In this document: positions 44,636 to 53,289 of the stretch, one piece after another
Layout: each line of letters starts with the position of its first letter
How positions within the stretch are numbered: position 1 is the stretch's first letter
Source: Streptomyces caelestis
GTDB lineage: Bacteria > Actinomycetota > Actinomycetes > Streptomycetales > Streptomycetaceae
Length of the DNA: 64,000 bases
Assembly (NCBI RefSeq): GCF_001279005.1
Contig: NZ_LGCN01000265.1
Location: forward strand, 190,804 to 254,803
Direction: 5' to 3'
Program-made: the position numbers and the translations under genes
The notes under the pieces: generated by a model
Told to the model about the DNA's origin: nothing
Database searches by the model: none
What the model saw: only the letters and a program-made list of their open reading frames with translations

Positions 44636-45721
44636 GTGGGCATCACCAAGAAGGTCACGGTCCTGGCCGTCGGGCTGGGGCTGGCCACGCTGTCCGCGTG
44701 CGGGTCGTCCGGCGACGGCGCCGACGGCAGCGGCGGCGGGTCCAAGACCGTGACCCTCGTCAGCCACAACTCGTGGGCCGTGTCGAAGGACGTCGTCGCC
44801 GCGTTCGAGAAGCAGTCCGGCTACCGGCTGAAGGTCCTCGAGGACGGCGACGCCGGGCAGGCCGTGAACAAGGCCATTCTGACCAAGGGCAACCCCCAGG
44901 GCGACGTCCTCTTCGGCGTCGACAACACCCTGCTGTCCCGCGCCCTCGACAACGGGCTGTTCCAGCCGTACGAGGCGAAGGGCGCGGACAAGATCCTGCC
45001 CGGGTACCGGGTCGACGAGGACAGGCACCGGGTCACCCCCGTCGACACCGGCGACGTCTGCGTCAACTACGACAAGGCGTGGTTCGCCGAGCACGACCTG
45101 ACACCGCCGAAGACCTTCGACGACCTGATCGAGCCCGAGTACAAGGACCTCCTCGTCGTCGAGAACGCCTCCACCTCCTCACCCGGCCTCGGCTTCCTCC
45201 TCGGCACCGCCGCGAAGTACGGGGACGAGGGCTGGCCGGGCTACTGGAAGAAGCTCAAGGCCAACGGCGTGAAGGTGGTCGACGGCTGGGAGCAGGCCTA
45301 CAACGAGGAGTTCTCCGGCTCGGCCGGCGGCAAGCAGGCCAAGGCCGACCGGCCGCTGGTGGTGTCGTACGCCTCCTCGCCGCCCGCCGAGGTCGTCTAC
45401 GCCGACCCGAAGCCGGACACCGCCCCCACCGGCGTCGCCGAGGGCACCTGCTTCCGCCAGGTCGAGTACGCGGGACTGCTGAGCAACGCGAAGAACCCCG
45501 AGGGCGGCAAGGCGCTGCTCGACTTCCTGATCGGCAAGCGGTTCCAGGACGACATGCCGCTCAACATGTTCGTGTACCCGGTGGTGGAGGGCGCCCAGGT
45601 GCCCCAGGAGTTCGTGAAGTTCGGGCCGCAGGCGAAGGACCCGCGGACCATGGACCCGGAGAGGATCGCCGCCAACCGCGACCAGTGGGTCAAGTCGTGG
45701 ACCTCGCTCGTACTGAAGTGA
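44636..45721 (+). CDS. thiB: Thiamine ABC transporter substrate-binding lipoprotein
   Basis: 361 residues from GTG 44636, behind AGGAGG. Lipoprotein signal with lipobox LSAC at residues 19-22, then a ThiB-type periplasmic-binding fold (TVTLVSHNSWAVSKDVVAAF, GDVLFGVDNTLLSRALDNG, VDTGDVCVNYDKAWF, PLNMFVYPVVEGAQVPQEF). It captures thiamine or its phosphates outside the membrane. It is controlled by the upstream TPP riboswitch. Its TGA overlaps the thiP GTG. Confidence 0.93.
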   Translation: MGITKKVTVLAVGLGLATLSACGSSGDGADGSGGGSKTVTLVSHNSWAVSKDVVAAFEKQSGYRLKVLEDGDAGQAVNKAILTKGNPQGDVLFGVDNTLLSRALDNGLFQPYEAKGADKILPGYRVDEDRHRVTPVDTGDVCVNYDKAWFAEHDLTPPKTFDDLIEPEYKDLLVVENASTSSPGLGFLLGTAAKYGDEGWPGYWKKLKANGVKVVDGWEQAYNEEFSGSAGGKQAKADRPLVVSYASSPPAEVVYADPKPDTAPTGVAEGTCFRQVEYAGLLSNAKNPEGGKALLDFLIGKRFQDDMPLNMFVYPVVEGAQVPQEFVKFGPQAKDPRTMDPERIAANRDQWVKSWTSLVLK

Positions 45722-47370
45722 CGCGTACTGCGGCGGGGCGGCGCGGGAGCGCGGCGCGGCTCGGTCTGATGGCCGTGCCCGTCGCGTTCTTCGCGGTCTT
45801 CTTCGCCTACCCCGTCACCGCGATCGTCGCGCGCGGGCTGAAGACCGGCGGGACCTGGCAGCCCGGGCGGATCGGGGACGTGCTGGCACAGTCCGACGTC
45901 CGCCAGGTCCTGTGGTTCACCACCTGGCAGGCCCTCGTCTCCACCGCCTTGACCCTGCTGATCGCCCTGCCCGGCGCCTATGTCTTCGCCCGCTTCGACT
46001 TCCCCGGCAGACAGGTGCTGCGGGCCGTGGTCACCGTGCCGTTCGTGCTGCCGACGGTCGTCGTCGGCACGGCGTTCATGGCGCTCGTCGGACGCGGCGG
46101 GCTGCTCGACGAACTGTGGGGCGTACGGCTGGACACCACGGTGTGGGCGATCCTGCTCGCGCACGTCTTCTTCAACTACGCCGTCGTCGTGCGCACCGTG
46201 GGCGGACTGTGGTCCCAGCTCGACCCGCGCCAGGAGGAGGCCGCGCGGATGCTCGGCGCCTCGCGGTTCGCGGCCTGGCGCACCGTCACCCTGCCCGCGC
46301 TCGCGCCCGCCGTGGCCGCCGCCGCGCTGATGGTCTTCCTGTTCACCTTCACCTCCTTCGGCGTGGTCCAGATCCTCGGCGGGCCGGCCTTCTCCACCCT
46401 CGAAGTGGAGATCTACCGGCAGACCTCCGAGATCTTCGACCTGTCCACGGCCGCCGTCCTGACGATGATCCAGTTCGTCGCCGTGGGCGCGATCCTCGCC
46501 CTGCACGCCTGGACCGTACGGCGCCGGGAGACCGCGCTGCGGCTGGTGGACGCCTCGGCGACCGCACGCCGACCGCGCGGCGCCGGGCAGTGGGCGCTGC
46601 TGGGCTCAGTCGTCGCCACCGTCGCCGTACTGATCCTGCTGCCCCTCGCGGTCCTGGTGCAGCGGTCCTTCGGGGCCGCCGGACTCGGCTACTACCGGAC
46701 GCTGACCGAGGACGACGGGGGAGTGTTCCTGGCCGCTCCGATCGAGGCGGTCGGCAACTCGCTGCAGTACGCGGTCGCCGCCACCGCCATCGCCGTGCTG
46801 ATCGGCTCTCTCGCCGCCGTCGCGCTGACCCGGCGGGACGCGGGACGGCTGGTGCGCGGCTTCGACGCGCTGCTGATGCTGCCGCTCGGGGTGTCCGCGG
46901 TGACCGTCGGCTTCGGTTTCCTGATCGCCCTGGACGAGCCTCCGCTGGACCTCCGCGCCTCCTGGATCCTGGTCCCGCTCGCCCAGGCGCTGGTCGGCGT
47001 CCCCTTCGTCGTACGGACCATGCTGCCGGTGCTGCGGGCCGTGGACGTACGGCTGCGGGAGGCGGCGGCGGTGCTCGGGGCGTCGCCGTGGCGGGCGTGG
47101 CGGGAGGTGGACCTGCCGATGGTGCGGCGGGCGCTGTTGATCGCGGCCGGGTTCGCCTTCGCGGTGTCGCTCGGGGAGTTCGGGGCGACGGTGTTCATCG
47201 CACGGCCCGAGAACCCCACCCTGCCGGTCGCCGTGGCACGACTGCTGGGGCGGCCCGGGGGCCTCAACTACGGCCAGGCGATGGCCCTGTCGACGATTCT
47301 GATGATCGTGTGCGCGGTGGCGCTGCTGGTGCTGGAGCGACTGCGGACCGACCGGACCGGGGAGTTCTAG
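45718..47370 (+). CDS. thiP: Thiamine ABC transporter permease (two-domain)
   Basis: 550 residues from GTG 45718, overlapping thiB by 4 nt. Twelve predicted membrane segments in two repeats of a binding-protein-dependent permease; the first EAA loop is EEAARMLGASRFAAWRTVTL, the second REAAAVLGASPWRAWREVDL. Two ThiP-type domains fused in one chain is normal for this transporter. It couples to the ATPase encoded 0 nt downstream. Confidence 0.93.
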   Translation: MTRTAAGRRGSAARLGLMAVPVAFFAVFFAYPVTAIVARGLKTGGTWQPGRIGDVLAQSDVRQVLWFTTWQALVSTALTLLIALPGAYVFARFDFPGRQVLRAVVTVPFVLPTVVVGTAFMALVGRGGLLDELWGVRLDTTVWAILLAHVFFNYAVVVRTVGGLWSQLDPRQEEAARMLGASRFAAWRTVTLPALAPAVAAAALMVFLFTFTSFGVVQILGGPAFSTLEVEIYRQTSEIFDLSTAAVLTMIQFVAVGAILALHAWTVRRRETALRLVDASATARRPRGAGQWALLGSVVATVAVLILLPLAVLVQRSFGAAGLGYYRTLTEDDGGVFLAAPIEAVGNSLQYAVAATAIAVLIGSLAAVALTRRDAGRLVRGFDALLMLPLGVSAVTVGFGFLIALDEPPLDLRASWILVPLAQALVGVPFVVRTMLPVLRAVDVRLREAAAVLGASPWRAWREVDLPMVRRALLIAAGFAFAVSLGEFGATVFIARPENPTLPVAVARLLGRPGGLNYGQAMALSTILMIVCAVALLVLERLRTDRTGEF

Positions 47371-48390
47371 ATGCTGCTGAGCCTTCAGGGCGCGACCGTC
47401 CGCTTCGGCGGGCGGGCGGTGCTGGACGCCGTCGACCTGGGGGTCGCCGAGCACGAGATCGTCTGTGTGCTCGGCCCCAGCGGCAGCGGCAAGTCGACGC
47501 TGCTGCGGGCGGTGGCCGGACTGCAGCCCCTCGACTCCGGGCGGATCCGGCTCGACGGACACGACCAGGCGGGGGTGCCCGCGCACAAGCGCGGGGTCGG
47601 GCTGATGTTCCAGGACCACCAGCTCTTCCCGCAGCGGGACGTGGGCGGCAACGTGGCCTTCGGACTGCGGATGCACGGCGCGTCGCGCACCGAACAGTCG
47701 GAACGGGTAAGGGAGTTGCTGGGCCTTGTGGGCCTGCCGGGGGCGGCCGGACGCGCCGTCGCCGCGCTGTCCGGCGGGGAACAGCAGCGTGTCGCGCTGG
47801 CCCGCGCCCTCGCGCCGAGCCCCCGGCTGCTGATGCTCGACGAGCCGCTCGGGCAGCTCGACCGGTCGCTGAGGGAACGGCTGGTCGTCGAACTGCGGGA
47901 GCTGTTCGGCCGGTTGGGCACCACCGTGCTCGCCGTGACCCACGACCAGGGTGAGGCGTTCGCACTGGCCGACCGGGTCGTGGTGATGCGGGACGGGCGG
48001 ATCGCCCAGTCGGGGACGCCGCTGGAGGTGTGGCAGCGTCCGGCCGACGCCTTCGTGGCCCGCTTCCTCGGCTTCGAGAACGTCGTCGAGGCGACGGTCG
48101 TGGACGGCGTCGCCGTGACCCCCTGGGGCAAGGCGCCCGTGCCGGACGGCGCCCCCCAGGGCGCCCGCACGCTCCTCGTCCGGCCCGCCGGCGTCCGGCT
48201 GGTCCCGGCCGACGAGGGCCTGCGCTGCACGGTGGCCGCGCGCACCTTCCGCGGCACGCACGTCGCCGTCCGCCTCCAGCCCGAGGACGCCCCCCGCCTG
48301 GAGGCGGCCTGCGCGCTCAGGGCCGCGCCGGAGGTCGGGGACGAGGTCGGGGTGGAGTTCGACGCGACGGAGATCGCGGTGCTGGGATGA
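47371..48390 (+). CDS. thiQ: Thiamine ABC transporter ATPase
   Basis: 339 residues. Walker A GPSGSGKSTLLRAV near 35-48, Q-loop LMFQDHQLFPQRDV, signature LSGGEQQRVALARAL, Walker B LLMLDEPLGQLD, switch His in VTHDQGEAFALAD. A C-terminal TOBE-like domain (TLLVRPAGVRLVPADEG) regulates it. Longer than E. coli ThiQ because of that domain, as in Fe/spermidine-type ATPases, but the thiBPQ order and the TPP riboswitch decide the substrate. ATG directly follows the thiP stop. Confidence 0.92.
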   Translation: MLLSLQGATVRFGGRAVLDAVDLGVAEHEIVCVLGPSGSGKSTLLRAVAGLQPLDSGRIRLDGHDQAGVPAHKRGVGLMFQDHQLFPQRDVGGNVAFGLRMHGASRTEQSERVRELLGLVGLPGAAGRAVAALSGGEQQRVALARALAPSPRLLMLDEPLGQLDRSLRERLVVELRELFGRLGTTVLAVTHDQGEAFALADRVVVMRDGRIAQSGTPLEVWQRPADAFVARFLGFENVVEATVVDGVAVTPWGKAPVPDGAPQGARTLLVRPAGVRLVPADEGLRCTVAARTFRGTHVAVRLQPEDAPRLEAACALRAAPEVGDEVGVEFDATEIAVLG

Positions 48391-48479
48391 GCGCGGCTCC
48401 TCGGGGCGTGCGGCACGACGCGACCCGCGCACGACCGCTAATGCCGGGAGAACGCCCGTCGGACAGGGCGGTCGCGGAC

Positions 48480-49190
48480 CGTCGTCACGTTCGGCGACCT
48501 GTCCGGTACGGTGCCCACCACCCCCGACCGGTCCCTTGAGCAGCTCGTACGACAGGCCGGCGGCGCCCTGTGCCGGGCCGCGCCGGTGGTGCGCACCGGG
48601 GCGGAGGACGAGGTCCCCGAGGAGCGGGTGCCGGGAATCGACGGGCCCGAGGTGCGGGGCGGCCCCGGCGCGCCGGACGCGTGGCCGGCGGAGTGCGGCG
48701 GGCTGATCACCGGTGCGCTGCGGGACGCCGGGCCGGACGTGAAGGCGCGGAGCCGGGCGGGCGTCCGCGACGCCGGGGCCGCCCCACACCTGGGGCCCGC
48801 CGTATGACGCGCGAGCTGATCGTGCACCGTGGACGCGGCCCTTGCGGCCGGGCTGCCCTTCGAGGTCGCGTCCGACGCCGCCGCCGACGCGGTCGACGAG
48901 TGGCCGGAGATCGTGGAGTGGGCGCAGCGGACGCCGCGCGAGGACACGGTGCACGAACCGCGCGGCCCCGGCGCACCGTCCATCCGCACGCCGCCGACGC
49001 GGAGTGGCTGATCGAACGCGCCGAGGACGGTCCCTCCCGGCGCCGCGGCCACGCGAAGGCCGCGGTCGCCCTGCGCGGCCCGCTCACCTCCGTGCTGCTC
49101 GCCTTCTGCCGGCGGCTGCCGCCGGACGCGCCGCGGGTGGAGGTGGTCGGGAGGTGCCGGAGTGGTGGCCGGAGCGGGCGACGTCCGGCC
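48480..49190 (+). pseudogene. Decayed maleylpyruvate-isomerase-family (mycothiol-dependent, DinB-like) gene
   Basis: Three frames together read as one MDMPI-family protein. Part 1 (48484-48807) has TVPTTPDRSLEQLVRQAG and PDAWPAECGGLITGALRDAG. Part 2 (48800-48835, other frame) has RRMTRELIVHR. Part 3 (48829-48965) has DAALAAGLPFEVASDAAADA, and part 4 (48980-49160, another frame) has DAEWLIERAEDGPSRRRGH and VALRGPLTSVLLAFCRRLP. At least three frameshifts and a stop separate the parts, and the metal-ligand histidines near the N-terminus (normally in a HxxRAHRW-like helix) are lost. It follows thiQ; no intact copy is in the window. Confidence 0.75.
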
Positions 49191-49207
49191 GCGCGGCCGA
49201 CGACGGC

Positions 49208-49240
49208 GATGGCCCGCCCCCGGAGAGGGGACGGGCCATC
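49208..49240. terminator. Terminator hairpin between the pseudogene and the LAETG protein gene
   Basis: GATGGCCCG (49208-49216) pairs with CGGGCCATC (49232-49240), extended by CCCC/GGGG with one bulged A. Placed 18 nt after the convergent surface-protein stop, it probably ends that gene. Confidence 0.75.
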
Positions 49241-49257
49241 CGTGTGTCCGTGAGGCG

Positions 49258-49953
49258 TCAGCTCTGGCTGTTCGCCCCGCGGCGGCGCATGCCGAAGAAG
49301 ACCGCGCCACCGCCGACCGCGACCAGGGCGGCCGCGACGCCGACGATCAGACCGGTGTTGGAGTTGGCGCCGGTCTCGGCGAGGTTCGACTCACCGGCCG
49401 GGGACGGCGCGTTGTTCGAGGTGTCCGCCGGAACGGTGCTCTCGCTCTCCGACGGCGACGGCGACGGGGCCGGCGTGCCGGGCTCCTCGGCCGGGGTGGA
49501 GGAGGACTCCGACGGGGTCGGGGTGGGCTCCTCCTCGGCCGGGGGCTCCTCTTCCTCCGTCGTGCAGGCCGTCGCCGGGGTGACCAGGTTCGGCTTGATG
49601 TCCTCGTCGACGTAGGGCTTCGCGTTGACGTGGATGCGGTACTCGGCGTTCGGCTTCCAGTCCTCCTCGAAGGTGATGGTGGTGCCCTCGCGGGTGCCCT
49701 TGACCACCTGCTCGCCGATCTGCTTGTCCTGCAGGAACACGGTGATGGTGGCGGGGACGCCGGCCGGGTCCTTGTCGGTGACGGTGATGACGCCCTTGCC
49801 ACCGACGCACTCGGCCTCGGCCGAGAACTCGGTGATGTTGCAGGCCGCCGCGTTGCCGGCGACGCCGATCGCGAGGGCGGCGGACGCGGAGACGACACCG
49901 AGGGCGCGCACGGAGCGCGCGACGGTGCGACGGGATACGGACAGAACTGCCAC
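49258..49953 (-). CDS. Sortase-anchored (LAETG) cell-wall surface protein
   Basis: 231 residues from GTG 49953, RBS AAAGGAC. Signal peptide [21 protein letters not shown]; a compact domain with Cys38, Cys49 and a late Cys ([24 protein letters not shown]); a Glu/Pro/Thr/Ser-rich spacer; then the sorting signal [12 protein letters not shown], a hydrophobic helix and RRRGANSQS. This is a class E sortase substrate with LAxTG. The ligand or role is unknown. No sortase gene is in the window. A canonical promoter lies at 50036-50063. Confidence 0.93.
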   Translation of the reverse strand: MAVLSVSRRTVARSVRALGVVSASAALAIGVAGNAAACNITEFSAEAECVGGKGVITVTDKDPAGVPATITVFLQDKQIGEQVVKGTREGTTITFEEDWKPNAEYRIHVNAKPYVDEDIKPNLVTPATACTTEEEEPPAEEEPTPTPSESSSTPAEEPGTPAPSPSPSESESTVPADTSNNAPSPAGESNLAETGANSNTGLIVGVAAALVAVGGGAVFFGMRRRGANSQS

Positions 49954-50035
49954 GTTTGTCCTTTACGGGAATGCGCAAATGCGGGGGGTTGAGGGAGTGT
50001 TGACGGAGCATCAGCACTCCCGGGTGACTCTCAGG

Positions 50036-50063
50036 TCTATAAGCGCCGCATAAGTAGTGTCAA
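50036..50063 (-). promoter_or_regulatory. Strong promoter of the LAETG surface-protein gene
   Basis: On the minus strand TTGACA (50063-50058), a 16-nt spacer and TATAGA (50041-50036) form the most consensus-like promoter in the window, giving a leader of about 75 nt to the GTG at 49953. The local AT-richness is high for this genome. Confidence 0.75.
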
Positions 50064-50101
50064 CGCATATGCCTATAGTGGCACCGAGCTTTGCCTTCTT
50101 A

Positions 50102-51223
50102 TTAACCACCCAGACGTTTCAAGGCCTCCGGAGCCTCCTCGATCCGGTCGACCAGAGCGATCCGGGTCTCCATCGGGCGCTCCCGGGCGAGCGACCGCAG
50201 CAGCGGCCAGGCCGGCAGCCTCTCCGTCCAGTGCGCCCGGTTCACCAGCACCATGGGTGTGGGCTCACCGCGCGACTCGTAGTAGTTCGGCGTCGCGTTG
50301 TCGAAGACCTCCTGCACGGTGCCGGCGGCGCCCGGCAGGAAGACCACGCCCGCGTTGCAGCGGGCCAGTAGCCCGTCCTCACGGGTGGCGTTGGCGAAGT
50401 ACTTCGCGATGTGCGAGGCGAAGGCGTTCGGCGGCTCGTGGCCGTAGAACCAGGTGGGGATGCCGATCGAGTGGTTGCCCTTCGGCCAGCGGGCGCGCAC
50501 CTCGAAGGCGGCACGCGTCCAGTCGGTGATCGACGGCGTGAACGAGGGCGTCGACGAGAGGAGTTCGCAGGCCTCGTCCAGCACGGCGTCGTCGTACGGG
50601 GCCGCGTAGGCGCCGAGGTTCGCCGCCTCCATCGCGCCCGGACCGCCCCCCGTCGCCACCGTGAAGCCGGCGTGGGTCAGCGCCCGTCCGAGCCGGGCGG
50701 CGCCCCGGAACTCCTCGGTGCCGCGGGCCATCGCGTGACCGCCCATCACACCCACGACCCTCGCTCCGCGCAGGAGTTCGTCGAGGGCGTCGGACATGGA
50801 GTCGTCGTGGACCGCGCGCAGCATGGAGGCGAAGACGTCGCCGTCCGCCTTGGTCCGCTGGAACCAGGCGTAGGCCAGCGCGTCCGGGGTCGCCTCGTAC
50901 CCTTTGTCGAGCGAGGCGAACAGGTCGTCCGGCGTGTAGAGACGGCCTCGGTACGGGTCGAAGGGCAGGCCCGGGAGGGGCGGGAGGACCAGGGCGCCGT
51001 CGGCGCGGATCCTCTCCGCCGCGTCGGGGCGCATCCGGCAGCCGAGGAAGACGGCCCCGGTGGTGTCGGTGGTGAGCAACTCCCGTGTCCGGTCGGTCAG
51101 ATCGACGGACTGGACACGGAATCCGGAGAGCGTGCCGCGGGACGAGACGATCGCGTCGAACTCCTCGAGCGTCTCTATCTCGCGGTCCCCGTGATGGACG
51201 GCATGGGCGGGACTCGTCTGCAC
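50102..51223 (-). CDS. LOG-family (TIGR00730-type) nucleotide-binding Rossmann protein
   Basis: 373 residues from GTG 51223. The C-terminal two-thirds is a LOG/PpnN-like Rossmann fold: VVGVMGGHAMARG, TVATGGGPGAMEAANLGAYA, NAGVVFLPGAAGTVQEVFDN (PGGxGTxxE with Ala for Gly). Relatives cleave nucleoside monophosphates or activate cytokinins. The N-terminal 120 residues (LSGFRVQSVDLTDRTRELLT, VFLGCRMRPDAAERIRADGA) are an extra domain. The PGAAGT variant may alter activity. Confidence 0.85.
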   Translation of the reverse strand: MQTSPAHAVHHGDREIETLEEFDAIVSSRGTLSGFRVQSVDLTDRTRELLTTDTTGAVFLGCRMRPDAAERIRADGALVLPPLPGLPFDPYRGRLYTPDDLFASLDKGYEATPDALAYAWFQRTKADGDVFASMLRAVHDDSMSDALDELLRGARVVGVMGGHAMARGTEEFRGAARLGRALTHAGFTVATGGGPGAMEAANLGAYAAPYDDAVLDEACELLSSTPSFTPSITDWTRAAFEVRARWPKGNHSIGIPTWFYGHEPPNAFASHIAKYFANATREDGLLARCNAGVVFLPGAAGTVQEVFDNATPNYYESRGEPTPMVLVNRAHWTERLPAWPLLRSLARERPMETRIALVDRIEEAPEALKRLGG

Positions 51224-51310
51224 CCGCCCATGCTAGGGGGTGCCGTTCGGGCCTCGTCGGGGTCGTGGGGGCCCGGCACCGTGCCGCACCTCGCCGCGTC
51301 GCCGTCGGCT

Positions 51311-51329
51311 GCCGGGGCTTCGCCCCGGC
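51311..51329. terminator. 8-bp GC hairpin in the VOC-LOG gap
   Basis: GCCGGGGC (51311-51318) and GCCCCGGC (51322-51329) with a 3-nt loop, 107 nt after the VOC stop on the minus strand. A plausible weak terminator between the VOC and LOG genes. Confidence 0.5.
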
Positions 51330-51435
51330 GTCCTCCTCCGCCTTGCGGCGCACGGCACGGCCCCGTTCGGCCCGGCTGCGAGGCACCGCTCACCGGAGCC
51401 GACCTGATCCGGACGGCACTGGGCCCGAGTGCGCG

Positions 51436-51843
51436 TCAGCCCTGCGCCACGGCCGGGTCCATCCAGATGACCTCCCAGGTGTGGCCGTCGAGGTCGTCGA
51501 AGGCGCGGCCGTACATGAAGCCGTGGTCCTGGGTCTCGCCGGTGACCGAGCCGCCCGCCGCGACGGCCTTCTCCACCAGCTCGTCGACCTTCTCGCGGCT
51601 CTCGGCGCTCAGCGCGAGCAGCACCTCGCTGCTCTTCGTGGCGTCCACGATCTCCTTCTTGGTGAACTGCGCGTACTTCTGCCTGGTCAGCAGCATCGCG
51701 ACGATCGTGTCGCTGATCACGACCGACGCGGCGGTCTCGTCGCTGAACTGCGCGTTGATCGAGTAGCCGAGCTCCGTGAAGAACTTCTTCGAGGCCTCGA
51801 GGTCGTCGACGGCCAGATTCACGAAGATCATCTGCTGGTACAT
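51436..51843 (-). CDS. VOC/glyoxalase-fold protein
   Basis: 135 residues, MYQQMIFVNLAVDDLEASKK then FFTELGYSINAQFSDE and a paired betaalphabetabetabeta motif ending GHTWEVIWMDP. The family is a vicinal-oxygen-chelate dioxygenase/glyoxalase-like fold, often an antibiotic-resistance or detoxification enzyme. Substrate unknown. Metal ligands are not all obvious. Downstream of the ABC permease gene on the same strand with a 111-bp gap. Confidence 0.88.
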   Translation of the reverse strand: MYQQMIFVNLAVDDLEASKKFFTELGYSINAQFSDETAASVVISDTIVAMLLTRQKYAQFTKKEIVDATKSSEVLLALSAESREKVDELVEKAVAAGGSVTGETQDHGFMYGRAFDDLDGHTWEVIWMDPAVAQG

Positions 51844-51954
51844 GGCGGGGCCTCTCCCGTGCGGTTCCGTGGTGTTCGTGGGGGTGGACCGGGGGCCCGC
51901 GCGGAACTCATCGGCCCGCGGGGATTTTTTTCGGACCGGGTTCCCGCCGGCCCC

Positions 51955-53289
51955 TCAGCGGGCCAGCGGCCACGCCGACAGCTCGGCCACGACCAGGGTC
52001 AGCAGGCCGAACAGGGCCAGCAGTGAGCCCGCGCGGAGCGCGGCGGCCCGGCGCAGCGTCCCCGTGGCCGCCCCGAGGCGCCGCAGCGCGGCGGTGGTGT
52101 CGGCGCGGGCCTGCCTGGCCTCGACGGCGGCCGTCAGCAGCGTCGCCGTCGTGCAGCCGGCCACCAGCAGCACCCCGAGCACGACGAGCGGGCCGAAGGA
52201 GGCGTCCTCGCGGTCGTGCAGCGAGGCCAGGGCGTACGCGGCCGACATCACCGCGCAGACCACGCCCAGCGGGCGTCCGAGGCGCGTGGCCTCGGCCATG
52301 AGGACCCGTCCGGCCAGCAGGCGCGGCGCGCCGGGCCGTGCCGTCTGGAGCAGATGGCCGCACAGATGGGTGAGGCCGGGACCGGCCAGGGCGAGACCGA
52401 CGGCGGTCAGGGCCAGCCCGAGCAGCGCGGAGGGCCGGTCACCCGGCGTGCTCCCGCCGCCCGTACGGCTCGCGAAGGCCTCCACGGCCAGACCGACCGC
52501 CAGCACCGCGACACCCCACGGCAGCCCGGACGGCGGCGCGAGCGGCACGGCGGGCGGGACCTCGGCGGAGACCTCGGGGGAGTCGGGGGAGGCCTCCGTC
52601 GAGGTCCGGGGAGCGTCCCCGTCCTGCTCCGGTGCCGCCCCGGCCGTACGCCGGCCGCGTGCCGCCGTCCCCAGCTGCCTGCCGAACCGGCCGTACGACC
52701 CGAACGACTCGCGCACCGCCGTACGCCGGTACGCGCCGAACCGGCCGTACGTCCGCCCCGCGCGGGCCGCGTAAGCCGCCGGCTCACGCGGCCGCAGCGC
52801 CACCGCCACGGCCGCCGACGCACTCAGCGGCACCAGCGCCAGCAGGGTCAGGGCGGCCGGCAGCGGAAGCGGCCGGCCGGCGGCGAGGAAGTCCGTCGCG
52901 GCGCCCTCGAAGGGCGTGCCGGTGAGGTCGCCGCGCAGCTGGAGGAAGACCAGCAGGGCCAGCGTCGAGCCCAGCACGCAGGACAGCGCCGTGGTGGCCG
53001 CGGAGAGCGCCACCAGCCGGGCGGGGCCGAGCCCGATCGCCGACAGGCCGGTCCGGGGCCGGGTGCCCGGATCGGTGCGGGCGACCGCGACCGCGAAGTG
53101 CACGGTGGCCGCCAGCGGGACCGCGCACCAGGCCAGCCGGAGCGCCGAGGCGGACGGGTCGGGGTGGTTCAGCGCGTGACCGAGGGCGCTGAGCAGCAGG
53201 AAGCCCGTGCCCGCGGACGCGGCCGCGACCAGGAGACGGCGCAGCTGGACGGCGGGGTGGGCGCCTCGGGTCAGACGGAGAGCGAGCAC
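51955..53289 (-). CDS. ABC transporter permease (export type)
   Basis: 444 residues from GTG 53289, which has a GGAAGG RBS inside the end of the ATPase gene (19-bp overlap). About eight hydrophobic segments (LLVAAASAGTGFLLLSALG; LVALSAATTALSCVLGSTLA; LPAALTLLALVPLSASAAVA; LLGLALTAVGLALAGPGLTH), with a Tyr/Arg-rich, charged loop near residues 195-265. It pairs with the upstream ATPase. No binding protein is encoded, so export of a peptide or lipid is the better guess. Confidence 0.85.
   Translation of the reverse strand: MLALRLTRGAHPAVQLRRLLVAAASAGTGFLLLSALGHALNHPDPSASALRLAWCAVPLAATVHFAVAVARTDPGTRPRTGLSAIGLGPARLVALSAATTALSCVLGSTLALLVFLQLRGDLTGTPFEGAATDFLAAGRPLPLPAALTLLALVPLSASAAVAVALRPREPAAYAARAGRTYGRFGAYRRTAVRESFGSYGRFGRQLGTAARGRRTAGAAPEQDGDAPRTSTEASPDSPEVSAEVPPAVPLAPPSGLPWGVAVLAVGLAVEAFASRTGGGSTPGDRPSALLGLALTAVGLALAGPGLTHLCGHLLQTARPGAPRLLAGRVLMAEATRLGRPLGVVCAVMSAAYALASLHDREDASFGPLVVLGVLLVAGCTTATLLTAAVEARQARADTTAALRRLGAATGTLRRAAALRAGSLLALFGLLTLVVAELSAWPLAR

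Noticed and set aside
48387..48539. Short ORF starting at an ATGA overlap with thiQ
   Set aside because: Arg-rich, with no homology I recognise; the frame is out of phase with the decayed MDMPI reading frame and has no RBS.
51896..51931. Plus-strand terminator with seven T after CCCGCG/CGCGGG
   Set aside because: The stem is only 6 bp with a 15-nt loop, and no plus-strand gene precedes it. Worth noting only because T-runs are rare here.
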